From NCBI GenBank assembly GCA_021029095.1, contig JAJOHG010000035.1:124001-188000 (forward strand): a stretch of DNA of 64,000 nucleotides. The letters run 5' to 3'. Shown here in pieces: positions 22,842-33,179 of the stretch. The stretch comes from Phellopilus nigrolimitatus (Eukaryota; Basidiomycota; Agaricomycetes; Hymenochaetales; Hymenochaetaceae). Both the position numbers and the translations under genes were made by a program. The notes under the pieces are model-generated. The model made no database searches. It saw only the letters and a program-made list of their open reading frames with translations, and was not told where the DNA came from. Position 1 is the first letter of the stretch, and every line of letters starts with the position of its first letter.

Positions 22842-24202
22842 TCAGAACGGGACAGTCGCCGGCGGCGGCGCCCACGCCTCCCCAAAAGCACGGCGCAGCA
22901 CGGTCTCCACGGCCAGCGGGCGTGTGAGGCGGCACGTCTCCCTTGCGCGCGTCCACCACTCCTTCCGCCAGAAGTCCCAGTACCAGCCACCGTCCCACAC
23001 GCGCGCCATCGCAGCGCGTTCCTGCGCACTCGCTAGGAAGAACTGGTAGTAGTACCACGGGTCGCCGCAGTCGCCGAGCACGCGCGCGCGCGCAGCTGCG
23101 TCGGGCGTCGCGGGTGCGTAGAGCGCGGCAGGCGCGGCGGGGTCGCCGTGCCAGACTGTGAGGCCGCGCTCCGCGTGCAGCACGAGCAGGCTGTTGATGA
23201 GCGTCTGGTCCTTGCCGACGAAGACGTGCGCGGCGAGGTAGCGCTCGTGGTACGCGTAGAAGTAGCGCTCCCACCAGAGCGCCGCGGCCGGGTGGCCGCC
23301 GAAGAATGAGCCTAGCGCGCGAGGATGCGGGTCAGTAAGAAACAGAGACAGATATGGAAGGAGAGAGGAGATGGACGCACCCTCGGAGAAGTCGTTATCG
23401 ATCGGGCCGAGGTTCTCGGTCCAGAGCGCCATGCTCACGTCGGGCAGGCGCTGCACGGGGAAGAAGATGAGGTCCTCCGCAGGCGTGCCGCTGAGGCGCG
23501 CGCCCTCCGCCCAGATCTCCTCCACGCGCGCGACGTCTGGCCAGTCCGCATACACAGGTGCATCCCGGAAGCTGCCCGCGTCCGTCCAGAACGCGTACTT
23601 GTACGTCGTGCCCGCGGGGTCCGCGCGGCGCAGGGCCTCGGCGAGGAGGAAAGGCTTCGCGGCCCACACCGCGTACAGCTCGGGCGAGTGCTGGGCCCTC
23701 TCGCGGTCGTGCTGGTGCATCTGCGCATAGGCGGCCTCGTGGCCCTCCAAGGGCGGCACGGCGAACGCGCTGGCGAAGCGTGTGTCGAGCTCGAGCGCGC
23801 CGTGGGCGCCGCGCACGGCGCGCACGGTGTCGGCAAGGTCGGGCGGGGCGAAGAAGTAGACGTCGGTGGAGAGGCGCCCGAGGAAGCGCGCGAGCCAGTC
23901 GGAGTACTGCGCCATGGAGTGCTTGCTCTTCGAGAGGGGAAGAACGCAGAGACGAGTAGGATCTTGTCGGGCCCGCTGCCGCCGGTGCTGCTGCTGCTGC
24001 CATTAGTAGCTGGGAGGGGCGGGGGCGGCGCGGGCTGTTCGAAGATGGGGGTCATGGGCACAATGCGGTTGGTCGCCCAGGCGTTGAGCTGGCCGAAGTT
24101 GGCGTAGAGGAGGAGGGCGAGCGGGATGAGGAGGACGAGGAAAATGAGCGGGTAGCGGCGCGGGAAGCGCAGCATGGCAGTCGAGCAGCGCAGGCTGGAC
24201 AT
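22842..24202 (-). CDS. HtrL/YibB-like type II membrane glycosyltransferase-type protein, frame break
   Basis: The protein starts with a short cytoplasmic stretch (MSSLRCSTAMLRFPRRY), a signal anchor (LIFLVLLIPLALLLYANFG), then a Pro/Ser-rich stem. The luminal domain begins DKILLVSAFFP, then HSMAQYSDWLARFL, YKYAFWTDAGSFRD and FVGKDQTLINSLL. These resemble the HtrL/YibB family, which has a glycosyltransferase-like fold and uncertain substrates. Two exons are used (24202-23381 and 23311-22842). The 69-nt intron is a multiple of three. The exons sum to 1,292 nt, one short of a full frame. The break sits at a run of four G (23,936-23,939; CCCC on the coding strand), where a fifth base would restore the family motif. 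It is either a real frameshift or a homopolymer error. Golgi location is inferred. Confidence 0.75.
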
Positions 24203-24584
24203 CGCACTCGCTGTCCGCGTCGATGCCTTGGCCGTTCGTGGTCCGTCGTCGGGCCAGACGTCGACAAGACGACGTGGTGTGAATTGGAAGAAGACACGCC
24301 CGCGCTGGGCGCTCATGAGCGCTCGGGCGCCGGCGCCGCGTGCGCTGCTCGGACCTATCGCTTACGTATCGTAAGGCCGTGAGAGTCTTTCTCCGATTAC
24401 ATGTACATTCGCATAATCAAACTTCAAGTTTCGCAAAGCTCAAGTTGGCACAGAGATACATGTTCGGAAGAAAATGTTCTGAAAGTCCTTGCAACCGTAC
24501 CTCCCACACCCCTTCCATCCTATAATTTGCCGCGAATTTGTTTGACATAGGTAGAATTTTCCCTCCTAGTCCAGTTCGTCTCTA
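24203..24584. other. Intergenic: promoter of the HtrL-like gene and 3' flank of F-box copy 3
   Basis: No coding signal is seen. In-frame ATGs upstream of 24,202 exist (the frame is open to 24,316), so the HtrL-like start could lie up to 38 codons further upstream. Confidence 0.4.
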
Positions 24585-26381
24585 CTATGTGTAGCGCAAG
24601 GTCTCTAGTGTTTTTATAGCGCTCAGCTTTCCTACAACAGATACGCGTGGTCGCGTCTCGTCCCCTTCGCGCTCGATTGTACACGCGGGCGCGGATAGAT
24701 CGCAAATTGCATCCCGCACCCACACCCAGGAGTGGTACTTCGCCTTCGTATTCGTGTGAGTGAAGCGCATGATTTGCCACTCAAACCGCTCGACGTTCGG
24801 GCATGCCTCCATAAACGCAGAGATGATGTCTTTTGCTGCGCAATAATTGTGCTTCTCCCACTGATCCCATCCCGTATTATCGTCCAACGTAGGCCCCGGA
24901 TTCGGACATCCGATGCGTGGAGAGTCCGGAGCCCAGCACATCGTCAGCGTGTCCCAGTCAATGACAATCGAGCGCAGGTTGGGCAAATGTTTACTACATA
25001 GCGTCGAAAGCAAGCCCTAATTGAGTCCGGTGTACACGAGGAAATTTATGCAGTCAGTACGGAGTACTGTGGAATGGTTATTTTGAATACACACCATGAG
25101 CTCCGAAAAGGATTCCTCCGACTCGTAGAGTGTACGAAATGCCAAGGTACTTATGCTTCTGAAATTAGGCCGCTCAAACGTGCCATATTGCGGCTGCAGA
25201 AGATATTGCAGTTCAATCTTGCAATCGTCGTGATTCGACTCGTAATGTGTTAAAGAAATGCTGAGTTCCGTGAGGGACTTTAATGGTTTTCTTCCCATGG
25301 CAACCTCCACGTGACAGCCTCAGCGCCTGAATATTGTTATCGGATAGCGAGTTCCGAGAGTCTTCGAAACGAGCTGAAAATTGGTCGACCGCCACCATTC
25401 TCTTCTCGACTGCTTCGACGTCAGGCATGGCTGGAATCCTCTCATCTGTTACACCTGCAAAGATGGATTCTACCCAGCACAAAGCGATGGTGTTGCATAC
25501 TTCGTTACATTTGACCTCGATATATTCGATGGTATCTCGGTGCTCCATCACGAATGTCCACAGTGATGAGGGAAAGAAGAAGAGCAGCTCAGTTTCGAGG
25601 CTTCTGAGTCTGGGAAAGAATATTGAATCCAATTCTAGCCCCTTGATGAAGTCCCATTCAGGCGCAACGTAGTCTGTATCTCCACATCGAATATAGATCT
25701 CTTCGAGGCTTGCGTGGATGGACCTAAGAAGTGAGGCGACGAATGCATACGCTTCTGGTATAAAGCAATCGAGTTCCAGGATGAGAGTCTGCAGGGGCGG
25801 CATCAGCTCATAATCTTCATCGCGCGCCATAGCATGTGCTGGCAAAATAGGGTAGAGAATACTATCGATGGATAATGTTCTGAGATTACGCAGGAACTTG
25901 AGTGCGCGCATCGTTGCTTGACAGATAGGGACTCCCATGAGGACTAGTGTGTTTACGTTTTTGAATATCTCCAGGCCAGACAAGAGGCTAGGATTCCACT
26001 CTACGGATGAGCTTGTATGTATGACAATGGTCCTGAATACTACATAAGATATCGAAAGCAGCAAGTAACGAGAAGAGAAGGTGCGTACATATGTTTAACA
26101 TTGTTCTCCCGTATCTTCATTTCTCGCAACCGCTCAGCGAACACTCCCGCTCTGTCGCCTCTGAAACGGACATTTGAGAATATAATCGGAAGACATATCT
26201 CTCTGAATCCTCTGCAGGTTTCCGCAAAGTTCACCAGGTGCGACACATTTCCATCAGCCTGCGATAAAGTGCAGAGCGATCTCCATCCTATGTCTGTAGA
26301 AGGCCGAGGAAGCAGGAGCCTTGCAATCTTGTCGACGATCTCTGGCGGAAGTGATCGTATGCTGGGGCGATTATGGAACAT
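24585..26381 (-). pseudogene. F-box/LRR-like gene with frame break (copy 3 of 3)
   Basis: Exons 26381-26089, 26032-25095 and 25016-24585 match the exon borders of the 20,837 gene one for one. The N-terminus carries an F-box (IRSLPPEIVDKIARLLLP and AETCRGFREICLP). LRR-like strands and the family tail follow (CPNVERFEWQ and SWVWVRD). Within exon 2 the reading frame shifts by +1 between about 25,275 and 25,345: the upstream part reads DNNIQALRLS, and the downstream part continues in another frame as KPLKSLTELSISL, which aligns to LTDLRINF of the relatives. The exons sum to one nucleotide more than a multiple of three, as expected for one inserted base. No short intron fits there. It is either a recent pseudogene or an intact gene with an assembly error. 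Confidence 0.75.
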
Positions 26382-29300
26382 GTTAATGGTCGTTGCGTGC
26401 GGAAAGCTAAAACAAGACAGAGCGTCCTTGCGATTCCAAGAACACGTGACAAGCAATCGCAACGAGATAACCATCGTGACCAAATAACCATCGTTACCAA
26501 ACAATCGCATTCTCAAACTTAAAAACATCTCCAACTCTGTCTCAACTAGAACCAGCAAGCCTTCAATGTCGAATGTGCACATGCCATCGATCTTCTAAGT
26601 ATTGCCTGGTGAAATAGTTTTGGCCTTTGTCGTATATATTGCCATCTCGCCTCCGCCTCGTTCTCCTCAGCTCAGCTGGGTCACACAGAGGACGCGAAAT
26701 CTGAGGGAGGATATACCGACAGCGCTTTGAAATCACCTCCTTCCAAATCCTCTCGCTCCCTCTAGAAAGTCAGCAAGTGTCTGCGTACGCTGTACTTTCC
26801 CTACCTATTTTCAGCAGTGACGCTTGGGACCAACAAAAGGCTGTCCGAGTCTGAACGTGCGTTGACGTCGACAGGAAAGGAGAATGAGTTGGCACCCAAT
26901 GTTTTAATTAGGTACGCTGAATATCATTTTGATTTAACTTCTGAATTCAGTATGATCGTTTCAAGGTGCTTTTCTGCCTTCCTGGATGGGACCAATCGTA
27001 AATTCCATAAGCAAAACCCGATGATTTCGATCATCTCAATCCTTCGTTTCTGCGACTCTCTTACCACCCTGAGCCTCACAAGCATTGCTTTCTGCCCAGA
27101 CTTTATTACTGCACCCACTCAGCTACGCTCTCTCCTGTCTAGGAGTAAGTTCCTGCGATATGTGATTTGCATATAAAAAATAACACGAGTCCGTAGGATA
27201 TGTGAGGTCGAAATGCTTATGAACAATGATAGAGGTAGCTTTCCTGAGCATTCTAGGCGTCCGTCATCCCCAACGTTAAAGGTTACTAATGTATTGCGAG
27301 GTAAGTGGGATAGCTGCATCTATGTGGAATACAGATGATATTTCCAGTACATATGTTTGCTGCTTATGGACTGATGTGCTGAGGCTTCGTGCAAAGGTCA
27401 TAGCAAAGCAACTTTCGTGACTATCATACACAGCGACCAAGATTATCTACTCAAGATTATGCGTGTACTGTCGCCACTGACAGAAGCAAGGTTCTACGTT
27501 ACCATGTGTGCATAATTTGTTGAATTGTTAGGACTAGTATCGAGGTCGAGGCCGGCCGCGCCATGACATTGAGCGCAGAGAAGCCCCAAACAAGGCATGT
27601 CAAACAACCGGCCACTCACGATTCAGCTTCCCGGATAATTGTTGGCTAGGTTTAACGGGGACTGGTCTTCAACAGCTTCGCAAAGATTATCCATGTGTTG
27701 CGAGGGACATTTGCAGCTGTATGCAATACAGACAACAGCTTCAACGCATACATGCCATTTATGGACCGATAGCCGAAGTCTTATACAAAGGTCAAAGCAA
27801 AGCAAGTCGTAGCAAAGCAAGTGCTTATGAGTGCTTTGCACAGCAACAGAGATCATCTAACCTAAATAATGGGTGCTCCTCTTCCTTTGACCGAAGTGGA
27901 GTGACCGATGTGTTGCGAGGTAAGTGTGGTGTATGCAAAACAGACAATACTTCCAGCATGTGTAAATACTGCTTATGGACTGGTATCCGGAGTTTCGTGC
28001 AAAGGTCATAGCAAAGAACGTTTAGGGGTTGTTATTCACAGCACAATGGAGATATATCTCTATGTAGTTAGGTGCACAAAATGTGGTATATAATGCTTGC
28101 TTCTCTGGTGTCACAAATTCTCAAAAACACTACCCTCAGACTCGTCTCAGCAAGTTAAGTAGAGAAAAGACAAAGACAAATTCCTGGCTTCAGATCTCAA
28201 CCTATCTGAATAAGAACAAGATGGATGATAATATCGAAACATACAGATATTTAAAGAGTCGGATTAAATGTAAGCACGTGCTGGCACTCCTGAAAAGTGT
28301 CTTCGCAAAGACATGATTTTGAAGCTAACAATCACCTCGCCATTTATTTATCTTCTGTGCATCAGATTATGGCAAAGATATGTACGAAAATTTCCGTTTC
28401 CGTACATATTTTCAGTCCGGGGCGTATCATGCATGTATTGGTGCGTATTCGCCACAAGTTGTTCAGAAGTCACTGAATCTTAAAAGTACCATATCTCTGT
28501 CACTCAATACGGGTACGTTTTGCTATTGTTTTCGCGTTTATTTAGACGATTAAATCGACTCCAGACAAATGCTTAGAATGGCTGAAAAGGCCTGAGGAAT
28601 ATTGTCCAACGGAAGACGATGCATTGGAAAGCCTTAAGAACGAACTTAAATCGTTATACAGATATACGAACGCCGCAAACGAAAAGGAATTGCGTAGAAG
28701 GCGGCGTAGGGATAGTCGGACCAGGATGATGAGAATATTATAGGAACGGAGAAGTACAAGCATGCACGTTTTAAGATTGACGCCCAAAAAACTCCGAATC
28801 AGACTTTAACTTGAGAGTTCGGACAAATTATCTTTTATTAGTGTCTTAATTAGAAACAGCGGACGCAAACAGCAAGTAAATGAGCTTCAGAGATAGTGAG
28901 TTACCAAGAAAAGAAAAACTGTAGAATAATCGATATGCTAAGGCCGGAAGAAAAAGTCAATAATGCACGAAGCCTACCTCGGGGTATTCACTTGATCAAT
29001 AACATCAAAGTGAAGGCCAAAGACTATCGCATCGGTATTTGACAATGTCAAAGATATCCCACAGTTAGTATCATGGTGTACATAAGTGCGAATACCTTTT
29101 CGTGGCCCGGGAGCAGACGAGATATTGCATTATGCCTTTGCTAATTTGCGGCACATAATTGACGTCTAAGCTTGATCTGTTGAAAAGCAATAATTCGAAT
29201 ATCTGCAGCACCAGCAACTAACTGAGGGAAGCTGATGTTAGTTTCGAAAAGAGAAAAAGGCTCGAGCCATAAATACGTAAGGATATTCAAAATACAGCAC

Positions 29301-29507
29301 GTACGTCGCCTGGACTCGGCTAGATCAGCAGCACAATGGAAGACACGAGGAGCGACCATGGGAAACCGACTCCCGCGTTTCTACGCGACTGTCACACTCA
29401 CACGTCACAAGCCTGTTGGACGCGACGGAAGCAGCTTGGCCGCAATTGCGGCTTTTCACCCAATCGCCTCCGAGAAAAACAGTGAATTAAGAGCGTTGTA
29501 GCCAAGA
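26382..29507. other. Gene-poor region before SLD3, containing repeat units
   Basis: No intact gene is recognised. It contains the tandem repeat block listed at 27,226-28,140, an AT-rich stretch to about 28,850 with partial similarity to 36.1-36.65 kb, and the SLD3 promoter at its right end. Confidence 0.45.
27226..28140 (+). repeat. Repeat block A: three diverged units, repeated near 35.6-36.0 kb
   Basis: Three units begin near 27,226, 27,640 and 27,880. Each carries GTATTGCGAGG/GTGTTGCGAGG, then ATACAGA.., then CTTATGGACTG or TTTATGGACCG, then a GTGCAAAGGTCATAGCAAAG-like end. The last unit ends with GTGGTATATAATGCTTGCTT, which recurs at about 35,983. The units are too diverged to be a recent tandem duplication. 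Small cysteine-bearing frames (CTKCGI) may be relics of a coding repeat. Confidence 0.6.
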
Positions 29508-31467
29508 ATGGCATCTATTGATCCCTTATTGTACTCTCTAGAGGAGCCTTGCCCCGTACCATGGACCACGGCAACCGAGACGCAGCTGCACTACGATTAC
29601 CCCTTGTGAGTTGAACAACTAGGAACAGAATTCAGTGCACCAACGCCTTGTGAACTTGTGTAGCTTAGAGCAGGACAATACCGATGAAAACTTTGTGATC
29701 AGACGATATCTCGAAACACTCTGGCTCCCCGAGGTGCGTCGTTGACGGCTACTTCGTGGTCTTTAGCTCATTCGCATTTCGCATCTAGTCTTTCAACCCA
29801 CTTTCGCACTTAATCACCTCTCTACGACGTATTACCACTCCACGGCCGAACTCAAAATCAGTAATACACCCTTTGCATGCGTTACTTGAGCCGTTGCTTC
29901 TTCCCACACGTGCGGCGTCGGATAAGTACCGCATGGAGCTTGTGCAGATACTCGTGGACGGCGGCGGTGCGGGTGAGCAGGAAGAAATGATGATGTGGTA
30001 CGCGTGGAATTACGAACAGGTCGATGACGATGTTGATGAAGAGAAGTGGAGGAAAGAGTGGCTAGAAAGGCTTGAGAGACGAGAGTGAATATACACATGC
30101 TCCTCGAAGCCTATTTAACTGAAATTTGACATCCAGGACAATGATCCAGATACTCCTCAACATGCTCAAGCTCAGTCTTCCCGGACCCCAACCGGTCACG
30201 GACATGACGAAAAAGAAAAGAAAAAGTAAACAAAGTCCGCCTCCAGAAACAGACGAGGAACGCCTCGAAAGCTATATGGACAAGATCGCGGTCTGGCAGC
30301 TGACGGCGTCGCTCGACGAGCTTTCAGGCATGGGGTCGAGTCAGGGAAATGCCAAGGCGGACAGGCACTGGACGCATGTCTTCTGCGAGGATGTTGTCGA
30401 ACCACTGTGCGTCCTCCTCCTATTTTATCATTAACGTGCAGTACTGACTTTTCAACAGGTTCAAAGCAGAGCTTCCAGAGCAATGCGCTCTCTTTCGATC
30501 GAAGGTGTTTCCAACGTCTCCGTTCTCGGACGCAGAGGACTCCGATGCAGAGACTGTGTTAGAAGGAGGAGCGGGTTCCCGTGCAGGCTCTCGTGCCCGT
30601 TCGCTCTCCCGCAAGGCTACACCTGTTCCCGACGCAGATCGCGCCTCGTCCCTGATTCGAAGCCGCAGCCGTTCTCTCAGCGTTACTCTCGCGCAGGACG
30701 AGGCATCGCAGCGCGCGAACTTCATCGAGCCCAAGCGTCAACTCAGCAGGGAGGTCAGCATGACCAGATCCTTCAAGGAGAAACCCAAGGTTCGGCAGAG
30801 ACCCAAACCGAAGCCACAAGAGGAGCCCAGCAGGCCCAAAGCGAAGCGAAACACAGGCGTCACTCTCGTGGCGGAGACGCCCGTGAAGCGGAAACACGCG
30901 GATTGTGGCTCGCAAGGCGGGCCTTCTCAGCAGTCGATTTTTGACGCGGCCGCGGCCACCGTGCCCAGTCCGCCGCATACGAGCTCAAGCTCTCCAGGGA
31001 TCGTATGCATCGAAGACACTCCAGTCCTTATGCGTTGCAGCCAGCTCGAGCTCGACAATACCCTTTCGCTCCCGGGAATGCCTCTGCTTTCGCCGCTTTC
31101 GGATGCAGCTGCAAGTTCGACACCGGCACCGGAGCGAGCAAAAATGAGCTCTCGTATCGGCGGTTCATATCACCTCAAAGCCAGCCTAAAGCCAGGACTT
31201 CCCACGGGTTTCAAAGACGATGCTGACGCCGATGCCTGGTTGGACGAGAATGCGGACAACAGCTTCACAGGCTCGTTTGGCTCTCCGGATGTGCTTTTGC
31301 TCGGCGACGGCGATGAAGCACGTATGCTAAGTTCCCCTTCACCGACTCTGGAGGCGCGTGGCATGAAACAGAGTACGCGGCGACTGTCGATGCGCATGCG
31401 CGACGCGGGTGAGGATTACGCGCTGGAGATGGAGACACCAACGAAGAAGAGGGTTCGGCGGAAATGA
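29508..31467 (+). CDS. SLD3: DNA replication regulator Sld3
   Basis: Five exons (29508-29605, 29664-29733, 29789-30084, 30137-30406, 30459-31467) give 580 aa with every phase consistent. The N-terminal half contains FVIRRYLETLWLPE, HALLEPLLLPTRAASDKYR, IQILLNMLKLSLPGP and ESYMDKIAVWQL. It then contains FCEDVVEPLFKAELPEQC, running straight into SKVFPTSPFSDAED. This order is characteristic of fungal Sld3 (Treslin/Ticrr relatives), which loads Cdc45 onto the MCM helicase at origins after S-phase kinase phosphorylation. The C-terminal 300 residues are Ser/Pro/Arg-rich, with SP and TP sites (for example ETPVKRKHAD, METPTKKR) suited to kinase control and phosphopeptide binding. That regulatory reading is inferred from the family. 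A truncated copy of its last exon lies at 36,981-37,530. Confidence 0.9.
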
Positions 31468-32878
31468 GGGCTGTACGCTCGCTCACGCATATCAAGATAA
31501 ATACTCTTGTACTAGGGTATATGCTTCCAAAGTTAAATATAACTTACTGTGATATTTATTACAGATACCTTACTTTCGCTCAAAGCGAAGGCTCGCTTGA
31601 TTATTGCGGTGGCTGAAGTTCAAGTTGAAGCTGGCGCGCATCGCCTAACATTCTCTGGATCGCTTTCAAGTCTTCTCAATTTTGCTGTCCCTTGTACCCT
31701 GTTGCGATCAAGAGATTGCGTGGAAACTCCTCACGACTTTTTTCGGGAACTAACTGATTTTATTGATTGATTTTGCATTCAGCAGATAAATTACAACGGA
31801 GCCTGGATACAAGTTGACGAGTTGGGACAAAAAGACCAAGACCTACCCTAAGGGGCTGGACAGTCCACGAACACGAGACAGGCAACATTCCTCGGTAACC
31901 AAGCCGCCCTCTTGTAATCTGCAGAACTGGCAATTCTATGCACGCGCAGAAATTACAGGCAATGACATCAAAGTTTATATGATCCTCATCTTCTTGCGGT
32001 ACTTCTTAGGGCAGCCACAGCTTGAACCTTTTATATCGGAAGCTTGGGGAATCGGTGCACCTTCCGGTCGAGACGGCTCATCATAAAGACTAAAGGTCAG
32101 ATGCTGTGTGGAAGGCGGCAATCTTCTATTCTGTTGCTCATACAGCCGTTCAATACTTATGCGCGCAACACTTATTTCTGATTCCCGAGGCAGTGTACTA
32201 CGCAGCAAGTGCGACAATATCACGGGAATTCTACATAGCTAATTGAGTAGGGATAAATATACAAGATATCAGGTCCTCGAACGGATTCTCAATTATTTTT
32301 GCTCACCACGATCAGCTTCTCGTGGGCAGTGCGGTCCTGGTACAACTGATATCAAAACTAATCTTTGCCATACGCTTATACGCGCGGTGCACACTACCGG
32401 ACCGTCGAGAAATCCCTGATTGTCAAACTCTATTCAAGTTTCGACTCGCCTGAAGGGTTGGCAGATTTAAAGGCTCTGGATGCACTCACTTTGCATCAGT
32501 TCCAGAACGGTCCTTCCACTCGACTGCCCTGTTCTACTGTTTTACGCTCGACTTGCTTTTGCATTACTGCTATCTGCAGGCGGCCTGAAGCACTTCCCGC
32601 CTTCTGCGCTTCTGCGCCGGGCCTCGGACAGTTGCAAAACTGCTCGTGTGCGTGTTCATCCCACATCGGGAGGAAGAAGAGCGTGTTACACTCGCGATTT
32701 CCTCGCTCAGGCTCGTCGAGGCGAGTAGGGATGCCTTCGCCGGGACGTTGTCAATAATCGATAGCTTGTTCGCCATCTATAGCTTTCGCCTGCTGCCTTG
32801 GGATTCTTAAAACCAGCAGCTATCTCTTCGATTCCCCCCCCCCCCCCCTCCCCCCCGTCTCTCCTCTTACCATCCATC
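31468..32878. other. Intergenic with a poly-C tract
   Basis: No gene is recognised. A C-rich run with one interrupting T lies at about 32,834-32,856, just before the Zn2Cys6 start. The rest shows only random short frames. Confidence 0.45.
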
Positions 32879-33179
32879 ATGTATGTTCCCCTTTCTCGCA
32901 TTCTTAAGGTACTGAAATCATGTCGGCACAGGTCTGACTTTACGATTTATACTCTGAACTCCCTGGAACCAACAAATGGCAAGCCCGAGCGAAAGCCGCA
33001 TTGCAGAGAATGTCATCGTCGCCGTTGCAAAGTGCGTTGTCTTTCATGTTCGATGTAAAGCGCCTCAAATAACAGCTTGTTTTTCTCAGTGTGAGCGCGT
33101 AAATGTCACTGACAAATGTGAGGCATGCACGGTTAACGGACGTGTCTGTAAAGTGAGAGTTACCATTTCGAAGCTTTGA
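32879..33179 (+). CDS. Minimal Zn(II)2Cys6 DNA-binding-domain protein
   Basis: Two exons (32879-33031 and 33090-33179) encode about 80 residues. Splicing the 58-nt GT-AG intron creates C-x2-C-x6-C-x8-C-x2-C-x6-C. It runs from HCRECHRRRCK to CERVN and KCEACTVNGRVCK, which is exactly the spacing of the fungal binuclear zinc cluster. The cluster spans the intron, and the basic HRRRCK loop is where DNA contacts lie in Gal4-type proteins. The frame stops ten codons after the last cysteine. Alternatively, a donor at 33,153 (GTGAGA) may lead to further exons, but I saw no regulator-like domain downstream. It may be a truncated or degenerate transcription factor, since it lies between two copies of a decaying duplication. 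Confidence 0.55.

Noticed and set aside
22842..24316. A single antisense + strand gene at 23,325-24,107
   Set aside because: The minus strand encodes recognisable HtrL/YibB-like motifs with a signal anchor; the + frame is His/Arg/Val-rich shadow.
27721..28311. Small Cys-bearing frames as genuine short genes
   Set aside because: They are parts of diverged repeat units that recur near 35.8 kb with different frames, so a coding role now is unlikely.
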